A stretch of DNA of 56,878 nucleotides from the NCBI GenBank assembly GCA_947474455.1, contig CANJIL010000015.1, positions 1 to 56,878 on the forward strand, in the 5' to 3' direction. Shown piece by piece: positions 44,771-52,216 of this stretch. The first letter of the stretch is position 1. Each line of letters begins with the position of its first letter. Position numbers and translations under genes: made by a program. The stretch is from Hyphomonadaceae bacterium. Lineage in GTDB: Bacteria > Pseudomonadota > Alphaproteobacteria > Caulobacterales > Hyphomonadaceae. The notes beneath the pieces are model-generated. The model was not told the DNA's origin, made no database searches, and saw only the letters and a list, made by a program, of their open reading frames with translations.

Positions 44771-45406
44771 ATGAACGAGATCGAACTGCTCCTGCATTCG
44801 CCAGCCACGCTGGCGTTGCTGGTCTCGAACATCGCTATCTCGATCGTTGGCTTCAACAACTCTTCCCTGATGGACCGCCTCTTGTTCGATGTCGGCCGCA
44901 TGCGCCGCAACAAGGAATGGTACCGGATGCTAACGTCGGGCTTCATCCACGGCGACCCGTTCCACCTCTTTATGAACATGCTGGCCCTCTATTTCATGGG
45001 CCCGTTCCTTGAGGTCTTCGCCGGCACGCCCGGCTTCCTCACCATCTATTTCGGCTCGCTTCTCGGCGGCTCGCTCTGGACTTACATGGAGCACCATCGC
45101 GATACGAACTACCGCGCGCTTGGCGCATCCGGCGCCGTGTCCGGCGTCACGACGGCGACAGCCATCTTCGCGCCCTTCGCTCAGATCATGGCGTTCTTCT
45201 TTCTGCCGATGCCCCTGATCGTGTTTGCCGCCTGCTACATCGTCTGGTCAGCATGGGCTTCGCGCAGCGGCATTCGCGACGGCATCGGTCATGCGGCTCA
45301 CCTTCGCGGCGCGTTGATGGGCGTCGTCATCGTCTGCCTGTTCTGGCCCGAGGCGCCACGAATAGCATGGGCCCAGTTCATGCAGACCTTGCCCGCGTCA
45401 CTCTGA
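44771..45406 (+). CDS. Rhomboid-family intramembrane serine protease
   Basis: 211 residues, six predicted helices. Catalytic Ser in ALGASGAVSGV, catalytic His in GHAAHLRGALMG, and the conserved HGDPFHLFMNMLAL loop in the second helix region. ATG 44771 follows GGAG by about 8 bases. It starts 22 bp after the GST-like gene and is probably co-transcribed with it. Substrate unknown. Confidence 0.88.
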   Translation: MNEIELLLHSPATLALLVSNIAISIVGFNNSSLMDRLLFDVGRMRRNKEWYRMLTSGFIHGDPFHLFMNMLALYFMGPFLEVFAGTPGFLTIYFGSLLGGSLWTYMEHHRDTNYRALGASGAVSGVTTATAIFAPFAQIMAFFFLPMPLIVFAACYIVWSAWASRSGIRDGIGHAAHLRGALMGVVIVCLFWPEAPRIAWAQFMQTLPASL

Positions 45407-45430
45407 CGTTCACCGTCAGGTCAAAAGAAA

Positions 45431-45467
45431 AGCGGCGCACTCCGGGGGGAATGCGCCGCTCTCTTTT
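45431..45467 (+). terminator. Rho-independent terminator after the rhomboid gene
   Basis: AGCGGCGCA-12 nt-TGCGCCGCT followed by CTCTTTT: a 9-bp perfect stem 25 bp past the rhomboid stop. Confidence 0.85.
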
Positions 45468-45579
45468 GCGGGATCCAGGCTGCCCAACAACCGGGGGAGG
45501 GAGGGGGGCAGCCGGCTCACCGGCAGGTCATCGACCAGACATTCAGATCGGAATGCGCGGCCGGTATTTCAAGTGCCTG

Positions 45580-46065
45580 CTAGGCAGCCGAAGCCGGGCG
45601 AATTTTCGTCGCGCCGTTCTCGATCACCTGCGGGCTCACAGTCTCACCGATCGCTATCTTGCGAGGTTTCATCGCCTCGGGAAGTTCGCGTTTCAGTTCG
45701 ATGCGAAGCAGGCCGTTCTGGAGCACCGCGCCCGACACAACAACGTGATCGGCAAGCTGGAAGCGGCGGATAAAGCCACGCTCCGCAATGCCGCGGTGCA
45801 GGAACTTCCGGTTGGCTTCCCCTCCATCTTTCTTGCCCACGACGATCAGCTGGCCTTCCTTCACTTCGAGATCGAGATCGCCTTCAGCAAAGCCGGCCAC
45901 AGCCAGTTCGATCGAATAGGCATTCTCGTCCTCGATGGACTGCTCAATGTTGTAAGGAGGGTAGCCTTGCGCGCCATCAAGCCGCTGTGCGGTGTCGATC
46001 AGGCTGGCCAGCCGGTCGAAACCGACGACGGTGCGATAAAGGGGGGAAAAGTCGAACGTGCTCAT
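45580..46065 (-). CDS. Small heat-shock protein (Hsp20/IbpA type)
   Basis: 161 residues. N-terminal DFSPLYRTVVGFDRLASLID, alpha-crystallin core with YSIELAVAGFAEGDLDLEV and GIAERGFIRRFQLADHV, and a C-terminal extension ending KIRPASAA. ATP-independent holdase for unfolding proteins. I found no clear sigma-32 promoter or ROSE thermometer upstream, so its regulation cannot be read from the sequence. Confidence 0.93.
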   Translation of the reverse strand: MSTFDFSPLYRTVVGFDRLASLIDTAQRLDGAQGYPPYNIEQSIEDENAYSIELAVAGFAEGDLDLEVKEGQLIVVGKKDGGEANRKFLHRGIAERGFIRRFQLADHVVVSGAVLQNGLLRIELKRELPEAMKPRKIAIGETVSPQVIENGATKIRPASAA

Positions 46066-46296
46066 GTCTGTTCTCGCTCAAGCAACAGGGCTGGCCAGTT
46101 CAGGGGCCAGCGGTTTCAATCGGAAGGCCGTTCGCGGCGCCACCATTCGGTCAACGCCTCCGCCTCCAAGGCCCACTTATGTGGCTCCTCGGCATTCGAG
46201 TTGGGAATGCGGTCCCGGGTGGTCAAGTGATCCTGATTGGATAATGTCACCCCCGCGAATAGGCTTCGGAATCAGGCGGCTAGTGCGGAAATCGAC

Positions 46297-47181
46297 ATGA
46301 AAACGAGCTTCCTGCTTCTTTCCATCGCCACACTTGCGTTAGCGGCGAGCTGCGGCGGAGAAAGCCCTGCGCCCGCGCCTGCCGGCGCAATCGCCGCCGT
46401 CGAGAAACCCGCCGGCGGCGGTCTCGACTGGGCCATCGCCGGCGACTGGCGGCTCGACGCGGTGAAGGCGCGGGACAAATGGCGCCACCCCGCAGAGACG
46501 CTTTCCTTCTTCGGTGTCAAACCGACCGACACCATCGTCGAGCTCTGGCCCGGCGGCGGCTACTACACCGCCATCCTCGGCCCCTGGCTCAAGGCCGGCG
46601 GCGGCAGGCTCTTTGCGGCTCAGATGGAATCAGCTGAAGCAGAGGCCGCCTGGAAGGTCGCCTATGGCGATCATCCCGAAGTTTATGGCGACATCGCTGT
46701 GACAACCGCATCAAAGACCGCTCCTAACATCGCAGCTGATGGCTCGGCCGACGCCGTGCTCACCTTCCGCAACATCCACAACTGGATGGCGGGCGGATAC
46801 GCCGACAAGATTTTCTCTGACGCCTTCCGCGCGATGAAACCTGGCGGCGTGCTCGGCGTCGAAGAGCACCGGCTGCCCTCCGCCCGCGATCAGGATCTCA
46901 CCGCCTCCACCGGCTATGTCCTCGAAAGCTATGTCGTGCAGCTCGCGCAGAATGCAGGCTTCGTCCTAGAGGCCTCTTCGGAGATCAACGCCAACCCGAA
47001 GGACAACGCGGATCATCCATTGGGAGTCTGGATGCTGCCGCCAAACCTGCGCGCCCCGCAGCCGGGAGCGCCCGAAGCCGAAGGCTATGACAAAGCCAAA
47101 TACGAAGCCATCGGCGAAAGCGACCGCATGACCCTCCGCTTCCGCAAGCCCACCGCCGCACCCAGCGCGCCAGCGCCTTAA
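46297..47181 (+). CDS. Predicted methyltransferase with lipoprotein signal
   Basis: 294 residues. The signal MKTSFLLLSIATLALAASC has a lipobox. The body is a Rossmann methyltransferase of the COG4798 kind: VELWPGGGYYTAIL as motif I, an FRNIHNWMAGG segment, and GGVLGVEEHRL. SAM is not expected outside the cytoplasm, so lipidated export makes catalysis puzzling; these proteins may use another ligand. Followed by an alpha/beta hydrolase after 29 bp. Confidence 0.82.
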   Translation: MKTSFLLLSIATLALAASCGGESPAPAPAGAIAAVEKPAGGGLDWAIAGDWRLDAVKARDKWRHPAETLSFFGVKPTDTIVELWPGGGYYTAILGPWLKAGGGRLFAAQMESAEAEAAWKVAYGDHPEVYGDIAVTTASKTAPNIAADGSADAVLTFRNIHNWMAGGYADKIFSDAFRAMKPGGVLGVEEHRLPSARDQDLTASTGYVLESYVVQLAQNAGFVLEASSEINANPKDNADHPLGVWMLPPNLRAPQPGAPEAEGYDKAKYEAIGESDRMTLRFRKPTAAPSAPAP

Positions 47182-47210
47182 GTCGCAGCTCCCGCCACGC
47201 CGCCCGCGCA

Positions 47211-47885
47211 ATGAGCGCCAAGGAACGCACACTGAAACTGCCCGACGGCTCGACTGTCTCGGCGCTATGGCATAAGCCCGAAAACGCAAAGGCCGTGCTT
47301 GTACTTGCACATGGCGCCGGCGCGGGCATGACGCACAAGAACATGGCCGCAACAGCCGACGGGCTTGAAGAACGCGGCGTCGCCGTACTGCGCTACAACT
47401 TCCCCTACATGGAAAAGGGCTCGAGCCGCCCCGACAATCCGCTCATCGCGCACGCGGCCGTACGCGCTGCAATCACTGACGCCGCAAAGCTCGCAGTTGA
47501 CCTTCCTCTCTTCGCCGGCGGCCGCTCCTTCGGCGCCCGCATGACCTCACAGGCGCAGGCCCTCGAGCCGTTGGCAAAGGTACACGGCCTCGTGTTCTTC
47601 GCCTGGCCGCTCCACGCCCCCGGCAAACCCGGCGTCGATCGCGCCGAACATCTTGCCGCCGTCAATATTCCGATGCTCTTCCTGCAAGGCACAAAGGACG
47701 AGTTCGCAGAACTCGACCTCCTGAAGGCAACAACAAAATCCCTCGCCAGGCGTGCAACCCTCCACCTCGTCGATCGTGCCGACCACTCTTTCCACGTCCC
47801 CGCAAAAACCGGGCGCAAGGACCCAGAAGTCCTCGCCGAAATCCTGGACGTGTCCCGCGACTGGATGCTCAAACACTCCGCGTGA
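47211..47885 (+). CDS. Alpha/beta hydrolase of the KANL3/Tex30-like family
   Basis: 224 residues. VLVLAHGAGAGMTHKNMA gives the oxyanion region, GGRSFGARM the nucleophile Ser, QGTKDEFAE the acid, and DHSFHVP the His. A short dienelactone-hydrolase-like fold with no lid domain. Substrate unknown. Confidence 0.85.
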   Translation: MSAKERTLKLPDGSTVSALWHKPENAKAVLVLAHGAGAGMTHKNMAATADGLEERGVAVLRYNFPYMEKGSSRPDNPLIAHAAVRAAITDAAKLAVDLPLFAGGRSFGARMTSQAQALEPLAKVHGLVFFAWPLHAPGKPGVDRAEHLAAVNIPMLFLQGTKDEFAELDLLKATTKSLARRATLHLVDRADHSFHVPAKTGRKDPEVLAEILDVSRDWMLKHSA

Positions 47886-47911
47886 CGCGCGGGCATGCGC
47901 ACAGCCTCCAA

Positions 47912-48005
47912 TCACCGTCATTCCCTCCGAGCCCGAACGGCGAAGAGCGGGAACCCTGCGACCAAGCTCTCAACCCTTCCCGATTTACATTGGGATGACC
48001 GGTGA
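47912..48005. repeat. Imperfect palindromic intergenic element
   Basis: Ends are TCACCGTCATTCCC and GGGATGACCGGTGA, inverted copies differing by a G and a T/C change. The ~95-bp unit contains an internal hairpin-prone GAGCCCGAACGGCGAAGAGCGGG tract's arms. CGTCATTCC/GGGATGAC-ended palindromic repeats occur in many alphaproteobacteria. Only one copy is in the window. Confidence 0.5.
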
Positions 48006-48179
48006 AGAACCGGCGCCACATCCAGCGCCCTAAAGGCGCTAACAACCCAAACCCACGCAAGTCGCACCTGCGGGATTGCGGCTCCATGGCCGCACCTCAT
48101 TATCATCCAAGGCGCCATGGTTGCGCCCCGGCTCGCAACGCGCGAGAAAGGTGCAAACGACTCTTGTCAGGAGCTCCCG

Positions 48180-48482
48180 ATGGATCTGGATGATGTGACG
48201 AAAAAAGTGCAGGCCGCCCTGGCCGGAGGCACGGGCTTCGACAAGAAGGTGAAGTTCGATTTCGGAACGGTCGGCAAGCTTCTCATCGACGGCGCAGCCG
48301 GCAAAGCCACGAACGAGGATGGCGCGGCGGACGCAACCGTGACCGTCGGCTTCGATGACTTCCTGAAGCTGACGCAAGGCGCGCTCGATCCGACCATGGC
48401 GTTCATGCAGGGCAAGCTGAAAGTCGCTGGCGACATGGGTGTCGCGATGAAGCTCCAGTCGTTGTTCTCCAAGATCAAATAG
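48180..48482 (+). CDS. SCP2 sterol-binding domain protein
   Basis: 100 residues. A single SCP2 domain: KKVKFDFGTVGKLLIDG, ADATVTVGFDDFLKL, and GKLKVAGDMGVAMKLQSL. AGGAG is about 7 bases upstream of the ATG. These small proteins bind lipids or acyl-CoA. It precedes the lysophospholipase-like gene by 4 bp, so the pair may form a lipid-handling unit. Confidence 0.87.
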   Translation: MDLDDVTKKVQAALAGGTGFDKKVKFDFGTVGKLLIDGAAGKATNEDGAADATVTVGFDDFLKLTQGALDPTMAFMQGKLKVAGDMGVAMKLQSLFSKIK

Positions 48483-48486
48483 CGCC

Positions 48487-49446
48487 ATGGGCGACGGCGC
48501 TTCGCAAACCGAAGCCGACCTTGTTCTCCTGCCGGACAATCCGCCGCCGCAAGGCGCTGAAGTGATCTGGTATGAAGGCAGGGGCGGCATGCGTCTGCGG
48601 ATGCTCTATGCGCCCGAGCCAAAGAACAATGGCGTCAAAACTCGCGGCCTCGCCATCGTCTGTCCGGGCCGAACCGAATTCATCGAGAAGTATTTCGAGG
48701 TCGCGCGCGACCTGCAGGATCGCGGCTTCGCCGTCGCGATTTTTGACTGGCCGGGTCAGGGTCTTTCGCAAAGGCCGCTCAAGAACCTACTCGCCGGACA
48801 CATCAAGAGTTATGACTGGTATGTCGACGCGCTGATGCGCGCTCTCGCAAAGATCGAGCGTCGCGCGCCGAAGACATGGGTGATCCTGGCGCATTCGATG
48901 GGCGGCGCGATCGCACTTGAAGCGCTGCGCTCGCGCAAGCTGACAGTTGCCGCCGCCGCCTTCTCGGCGCCGATGTGGGGCATCCCGATCTGGTTTTTCC
49001 AGCGCTGGTATGGCCACTCCATGCGCCTGTTCGGCGCGGGCGCACTGCAGGCGCGGCCGCCCCAGCCCGATGAATCGTTCGAGAGCAATCAGCTGACGCA
49101 CGACGAACGACGCTGGCGCCTCCAGCGCCGCCTGGTTGAAGCTGAGCCGAAGCTGGCGCTGGGCGAACCGACGATCGCGTGGGTTGTCGCATCTCTGAAG
49201 GCGTTCACGAGTCTGTTCACGGCGAATGCGCTCAATCATCTGCGCGATCTTCCCGTGCTCGTCGCCATCGCATCGGAAGAAACGATCGTGAAAAAGTCCG
49301 CCCAGCGAAAGATCGCCGACCGCCTCAAGGGCGGGAAGGTGATCAACATTCAGGGTGCAGGCCACGAGATCCTGATGGAGACAGATGAACGTCGCACCCA
49401 GTTCTGGAAAGCGTTCGAAGAGATGTGCAGGCGCGCGAAGATCTAG
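48487..49446 (+). CDS. Lysophospholipase-like alpha/beta hydrolase
   Basis: 319 residues. Serine hydrolase with RTEFIEKYFEVARDLQDRG, the nucleophile elbow VILAHSMGGAIAL and catalytic His in GAGHEILMETDE, as in PldB and monoacylglycerol lipases. Likely cuts lysolipids or monoglycerides. Its tail overlaps the convergent membrane-protein gene by 4 bp. Confidence 0.87.
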   Translation: MGDGASQTEADLVLLPDNPPPQGAEVIWYEGRGGMRLRMLYAPEPKNNGVKTRGLAIVCPGRTEFIEKYFEVARDLQDRGFAVAIFDWPGQGLSQRPLKNLLAGHIKSYDWYVDALMRALAKIERRAPKTWVILAHSMGGAIALEALRSRKLTVAAAAFSAPMWGIPIWFFQRWYGHSMRLFGAGALQARPPQPDESFESNQLTHDERRWRLQRRLVEAEPKLALGEPTIAWVVASLKAFTSLFTANALNHLRDLPVLVAIASEETIVKKSAQRKIADRLKGGKVINIQGAGHEILMETDERRTQFWKAFEEMCRRAKI

Positions 49447-50051
49447 TGCAGCGGGGTGTGCGTTTCGTCGACCGTGCGATTGAGCAGACGCATCAGCGAG
49501 GATGACAACGTGCGGTTCGATTGCGTCAGCCGGCGCTGGCGGAACATCTTGTTTTCTTCCCGCGTCAGTGCACCGAGCGAGGCGGCTTCGTCTTCAGGCC
49601 TTTCTTCGCCCACAAACACGTAGGCGGCGACGCCATCCTTCCTGGCGAACTCTTTCATCAGCTTGCGAGCGGTCTGCTCAGGCGTACGGCCCCGCATAGC
49701 CCGGCGGATCATCCACACGGCGGCGTAAACGGCGACGGCAAATACCAAGAGGCCAAGCAGCGCCATGTTGCCGGCCCCCATCATGCCGGCGGCTGTGGAG
49801 CGGATGAACTCGCTTGCAGTCGAAATCAGCGCCTGATTCTGGATCGATGCAAAAGATCCCACGCCAAGGCCAAAGCAGGCCAGACGAACCGGCCATTTCC
49901 AGCGACGCTCGACATTGAGCTTGGTTTCAGCGCGAAACAGATCTTGCCGCGTCTCCTTCAACATCTCATCGTGCTCACGCGCGAGGCTCAGGACCTCGAC
50001 AACAAGGCTGGGCTCCAGCGCAACTGGCCGTGTTCCTGCTCGCGGTCTCAT
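49443..50051 (-). CDS. Hypothetical membrane protein
   Basis: 202 residues. A short N-terminal helix region (EVLSLAREHDEMLKETR) is followed by two transmembrane segments (about 57-75 and 92-115), then a charged cytoplasmic tail with KEFARKDGVAAYVFVGEER. No family recognised; the soluble ends suggest a membrane scaffold or regulator. Confidence 0.6.
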   Translation of the reverse strand: MRPRAGTRPVALEPSLVVEVLSLAREHDEMLKETRQDLFRAETKLNVERRWKWPVRLACFGLGVGSFASIQNQALISTASEFIRSTAAGMMGAGNMALLGLLVFAVAVYAAVWMIRRAMRGRTPEQTARKLMKEFARKDGVAAYVFVGEERPEDEAASLGALTREENKMFRQRRLTQSNRTLSSSLMRLLNRTVDETHTPLH

Positions 50052-50191
50052 GAATGCTTACCAGCTTCCCGAATGCGCAGCCGCCAGCCATACCGGCACA
50101 TGGCGATGCACAAGCCCGACAAATCGGAAGAAGAACTCTTCAGGCGAGCGCCATGTTCCCTGGATTGCCCAATAGTTAGGGCGAGGGCGGC

Positions 50192-50557
50192 CTAGTAGTT
50201 TTCGGGATCGAGCCCAAGTGCCTCGGCCAGCGAGCTGACGGCCTGGTTTTCCTGCAGCTCCAGCCGGCCGTCAGCGACAAGGGCAGCCTGTGCGACGCGC
50301 ATCACCAACGCCTTGTCAGCAGCGCTGGCGATCTCGGTCCGGATCGCCAGCAGCGCCGGCCCGAAGCTCTGGGCGGCGTGGACTTCCTTGGCCGCCTGCT
50401 CCCAGGCGTCGGCGATCTCGGCGTGGCCGGAATGGTTCAGCGCCGGCTCATTGTGCGCGAACTTCGCGAAGCGGTGTGCCTCGGCCGGTGCGAGCCTGCC
50501 ATCCGAAAAGGAAACCATTGCAAAGGCGCGGGCGGCGTTCAGCAGGGTCGGGGTCAT
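50192..50557 (-). CDS. TerB-like helical protein
   Basis: 121 residues. Two related helical hairpins (FAMVSFSDGRLAPAEAHRF and ALVADGRLELQENQAVSSL), each with a D-G-R-L-x-x-x-E metal-binding-like turn, match the TerB/DjlA N-domain. Function in this context unknown. It lies 17 bp downstream of hisN on the same strand, possibly co-transcribed. Confidence 0.7.
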   Translation of the reverse strand: MTPTLLNAARAFAMVSFSDGRLAPAEAHRFAKFAHNEPALNHSGHAEIADAWEQAAKEVHAAQSFGPALLAIRTEIASAADKALVMRVAQAALVADGRLELQENQAVSSLAEALGLDPENY

Positions 50558-50574
50558 GGGCTAGCTGTCCGTGG

Positions 50575-51381
50575 CTAGAGGGCGGAACGATGGAGCGAGA
50601 TAAGGGCCTCGTCGAGAATCCTGCGGCTCGATGCAGCGATGATTTGGCCGCCCAGCTGGGCGGGCGCGCCACGCCAATCTGTCACGACGCCGCCAGCCCC
50701 TTCGATCACCGGGAACAAGGCGGCGACATCGTGCGGCTTGAGGCCGCTTTCAGCCACCATGTCGATTGTGCCAGCTGCGAGCCGCGCATAGGCGTAGGCG
50801 TCCAGACCATAGCGGGTGAGACGGGCGGTGGCGCGCAGATGCTCGAAGGCGCCGCGCTCTGGCGGCGTGAGGATGAATGGATCGGTCGTCGAAAGGACAG
50901 CTTGCGTCAGCACTGGGCAGTCGCGTGTCCGCAGCCTCGTGCGTGCGCCGCGGCAATCCATCCAGGCCTTATCGCCCAAGCCAACATAACGCTCATCCAG
51001 CCAGGGCTGGTCGATGATGCCGAGGATGGGGCGGCCTTCCTTCACCAGCCCGATCAGAACGCACCAGGAGGGCAGGCCAGCGACGAATGCGCGCGTGCCA
51101 TCGATGGGGTCCAGATACCAGGTGAGGCCCGACGTGCCGGATGTCGACCCGTATTCCTCGCCCTCGATGGCGTCGTTTGGGCGTTCGGAGGTAATGATCT
51201 CGCGCATCACACGTTCGGAAGCGCGATCGGCCTCCGTAACGGGGTCGAAACCGTCTATGTCCTTGTTGTGGGGATTGCTGGCCGCCGCCGTGCGGAAAAT
51301 CGGAAGAATGGCTGCTCGCGCTGCATTCGCAAGACGCGAAGCCAGCGGCAGAAGCGATTGGGCGAGGGCGGGATCCGGCAT
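50575..51381 (-). CDS. hisN: Inositol monophosphatase family, histidinol-phosphatase-like
   Basis: 268 residues. Metal-binding EGEEYGS, then LDPIDGTRAFVAGLPSWCVL, and C-terminal GLKPHDVAALFPVIEGAGG (the WD/HD-type motif) define the IMPase family; the RAF after DPIDGT is typical of HisN rather than SuhB. It would dephosphorylate histidinol phosphate in histidine synthesis. Other inositol-phosphate substrates remain possible. Confidence 0.85.
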   Translation of the reverse strand: MPDPALAQSLLPLASRLANAARAAILPIFRTAAASNPHNKDIDGFDPVTEADRASERVMREIITSERPNDAIEGEEYGSTSGTSGLTWYLDPIDGTRAFVAGLPSWCVLIGLVKEGRPILGIIDQPWLDERYVGLGDKAWMDCRGARTRLRTRDCPVLTQAVLSTTDPFILTPPERGAFEHLRATARLTRYGLDAYAYARLAAGTIDMVAESGLKPHDVAALFPVIEGAGGVVTDWRGAPAQLGGQIIAASSRRILDEALISLHRSAL

Positions 51382-51440
51382 GGCCCGGACCTTTGCCTCT
51401 CAAGGCCTCCTCCGGCAAGACAAAGTCCTGCGCGACGCTT

Positions 51441-51470
51441 GCGCCCGGCCTGGATTACCCGGCCGGGCGC
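51441..51470 (-). terminator. Hairpin after the XRE regulator, possible terminator
   Basis: GCGCCCGGCC-10 nt-GGCCGGGCGC, a perfect 10-bp stem 22 bp past the regulator stop. No T-run on the minus strand, so the role is inferred from position. Confidence 0.45.
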
Positions 51471-51491
51471 TGGCGCAGGGGGCGTCAGGTC

Positions 51492-51890
51492 TTACGAGGC
51501 GACGGCGTCAGAGCCATCGCCTTCGAGGGCTTTGGCAAGATCGAGCAGACGGCGGCGCGGACGCTCCGAGAGCCTGTAATAAGCGCGCACGAGTTCGAGC
51601 GTCTCTTTCTGCGAAAGAATATCGCCAGGCAGGCGTTCATTCTGATCGTTGGCCGGAGCCTGTTTGCCGTCCGGCGCGAGGCCGTCGAAGAAATAGTTGA
51701 TTTGGACGTTCAGGGCAGTGCCGAGGCTGAAGAGCCGGCTCGCCGTGATGCGGTTCGCGCCGCATTCGTATTTCTGGATCTGCTGAAAACGCACGCCGAC
51801 CTGGCCAGCCAGGTCCTGCTGGGTGAGGCCCAGCAGCCGGCGACGGCGGCGAAGCCGCTTGCCGACATAAATATCCACATCCGTGGCCAT
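51492..51890 (-). CDS. XRE-family helix-turn-helix regulator
   Basis: 132 residues. The HTH_3 domain (about 8-70) has GKRLRRRRRLLGLTQQDLAG, then GVRFQQIQKYECGANRITAS. The C-terminal tail (DILSQKETLELVRAYYRLSE) resembles a widespread alphaproteobacterial group of small XRE regulators with that helix. Targets unknown. It is flanked by hisN and a small RNA. Confidence 0.88.
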   Translation of the reverse strand: MATDVDIYVGKRLRRRRRLLGLTQQDLAGQVGVRFQQIQKYECGANRITASRLFSLGTALNVQINYFFDGLAPDGKQAPANDQNERLPGDILSQKETLELVRAYYRLSERPRRRLLDLAKALEGDGSDAVAS

Positions 51891-52099
51891 AACTCATACT
51901 CCCGCTACGCCGGGCCCGTACCATTCAGGGACCGTCGTGCGGTTGATCAGCAAGGCGCTTGCCACACGCTCAGCGTGAACTTTGTGCAACGCAGCATAAT
52001 TCGGGTGACCAATAAGTGGACAAAGCTGCCTTAGAACCCGTCAGAATCTGAATTTTCCCTTCAAACTGCGCAAATTCGCCGCAGGAACGGGATTTGGGC

Positions 52100-52127
52100 T
52101 TGAGCTTTTCGCACTGCAGCGTAGGTT
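52100..52127 (+). promoter_or_regulatory. Predicted sigma-70 promoter of the small RNA
   Basis: TTGAGC (52100-52105), 16 bp, TAGGTT (52122-52127). This places the first transcribed base at about 52134-52136, exactly where the first hairpin begins. Confidence 0.6.
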
Positions 52128-52134
52128 CAACCCG

Positions 52135-52216
52135 TGGCTCTTCGGAGCCGCTGCCCTTACGGGCGTTTCCTCCCTAAACCTTTGGCCGCGCTGGTATCCA
52201 GCGCGGCCTTCTTCTT
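52135..52216 (+). ncRNA. suhB/alpha-r14-like small RNA
   Basis: About 80 nt. Hairpin 1 is GGCTC-TTCG-GAGCC; hairpin 2 is GCCC-TTAC-GGGC; then single-stranded GTTTCCTCCCTAAACC, carrying an anti-Shine-Dalgarno CCTCCC. It ends in a terminator stem. This order matches the alphaproteobacterial suhB (alpha-r14) RNA family as I remember it. The terminator lies within the antisense 3' end of the N-formylglutamate amidohydrolase gene. An inositol-monophosphatase-family gene is nearby, recalling the family name. It probably represses mRNAs by pairing at ribosome sites. Confidence 0.75.

Noticed and set aside
46066-46160. ROSE thermometer or sigma-32 promoter upstream of the Hsp20 gene
   Set aside because: No hairpin masking the ribosome site with the ROSE pattern, and no convincing -35/-10 pair at the right spacing.
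50290-51579. A 429-residue plus-strand open frame opposite hisN
   Set aside because: Arg/Ala-rich shadow frame; hisN and the TerB-like gene explain the sequence.
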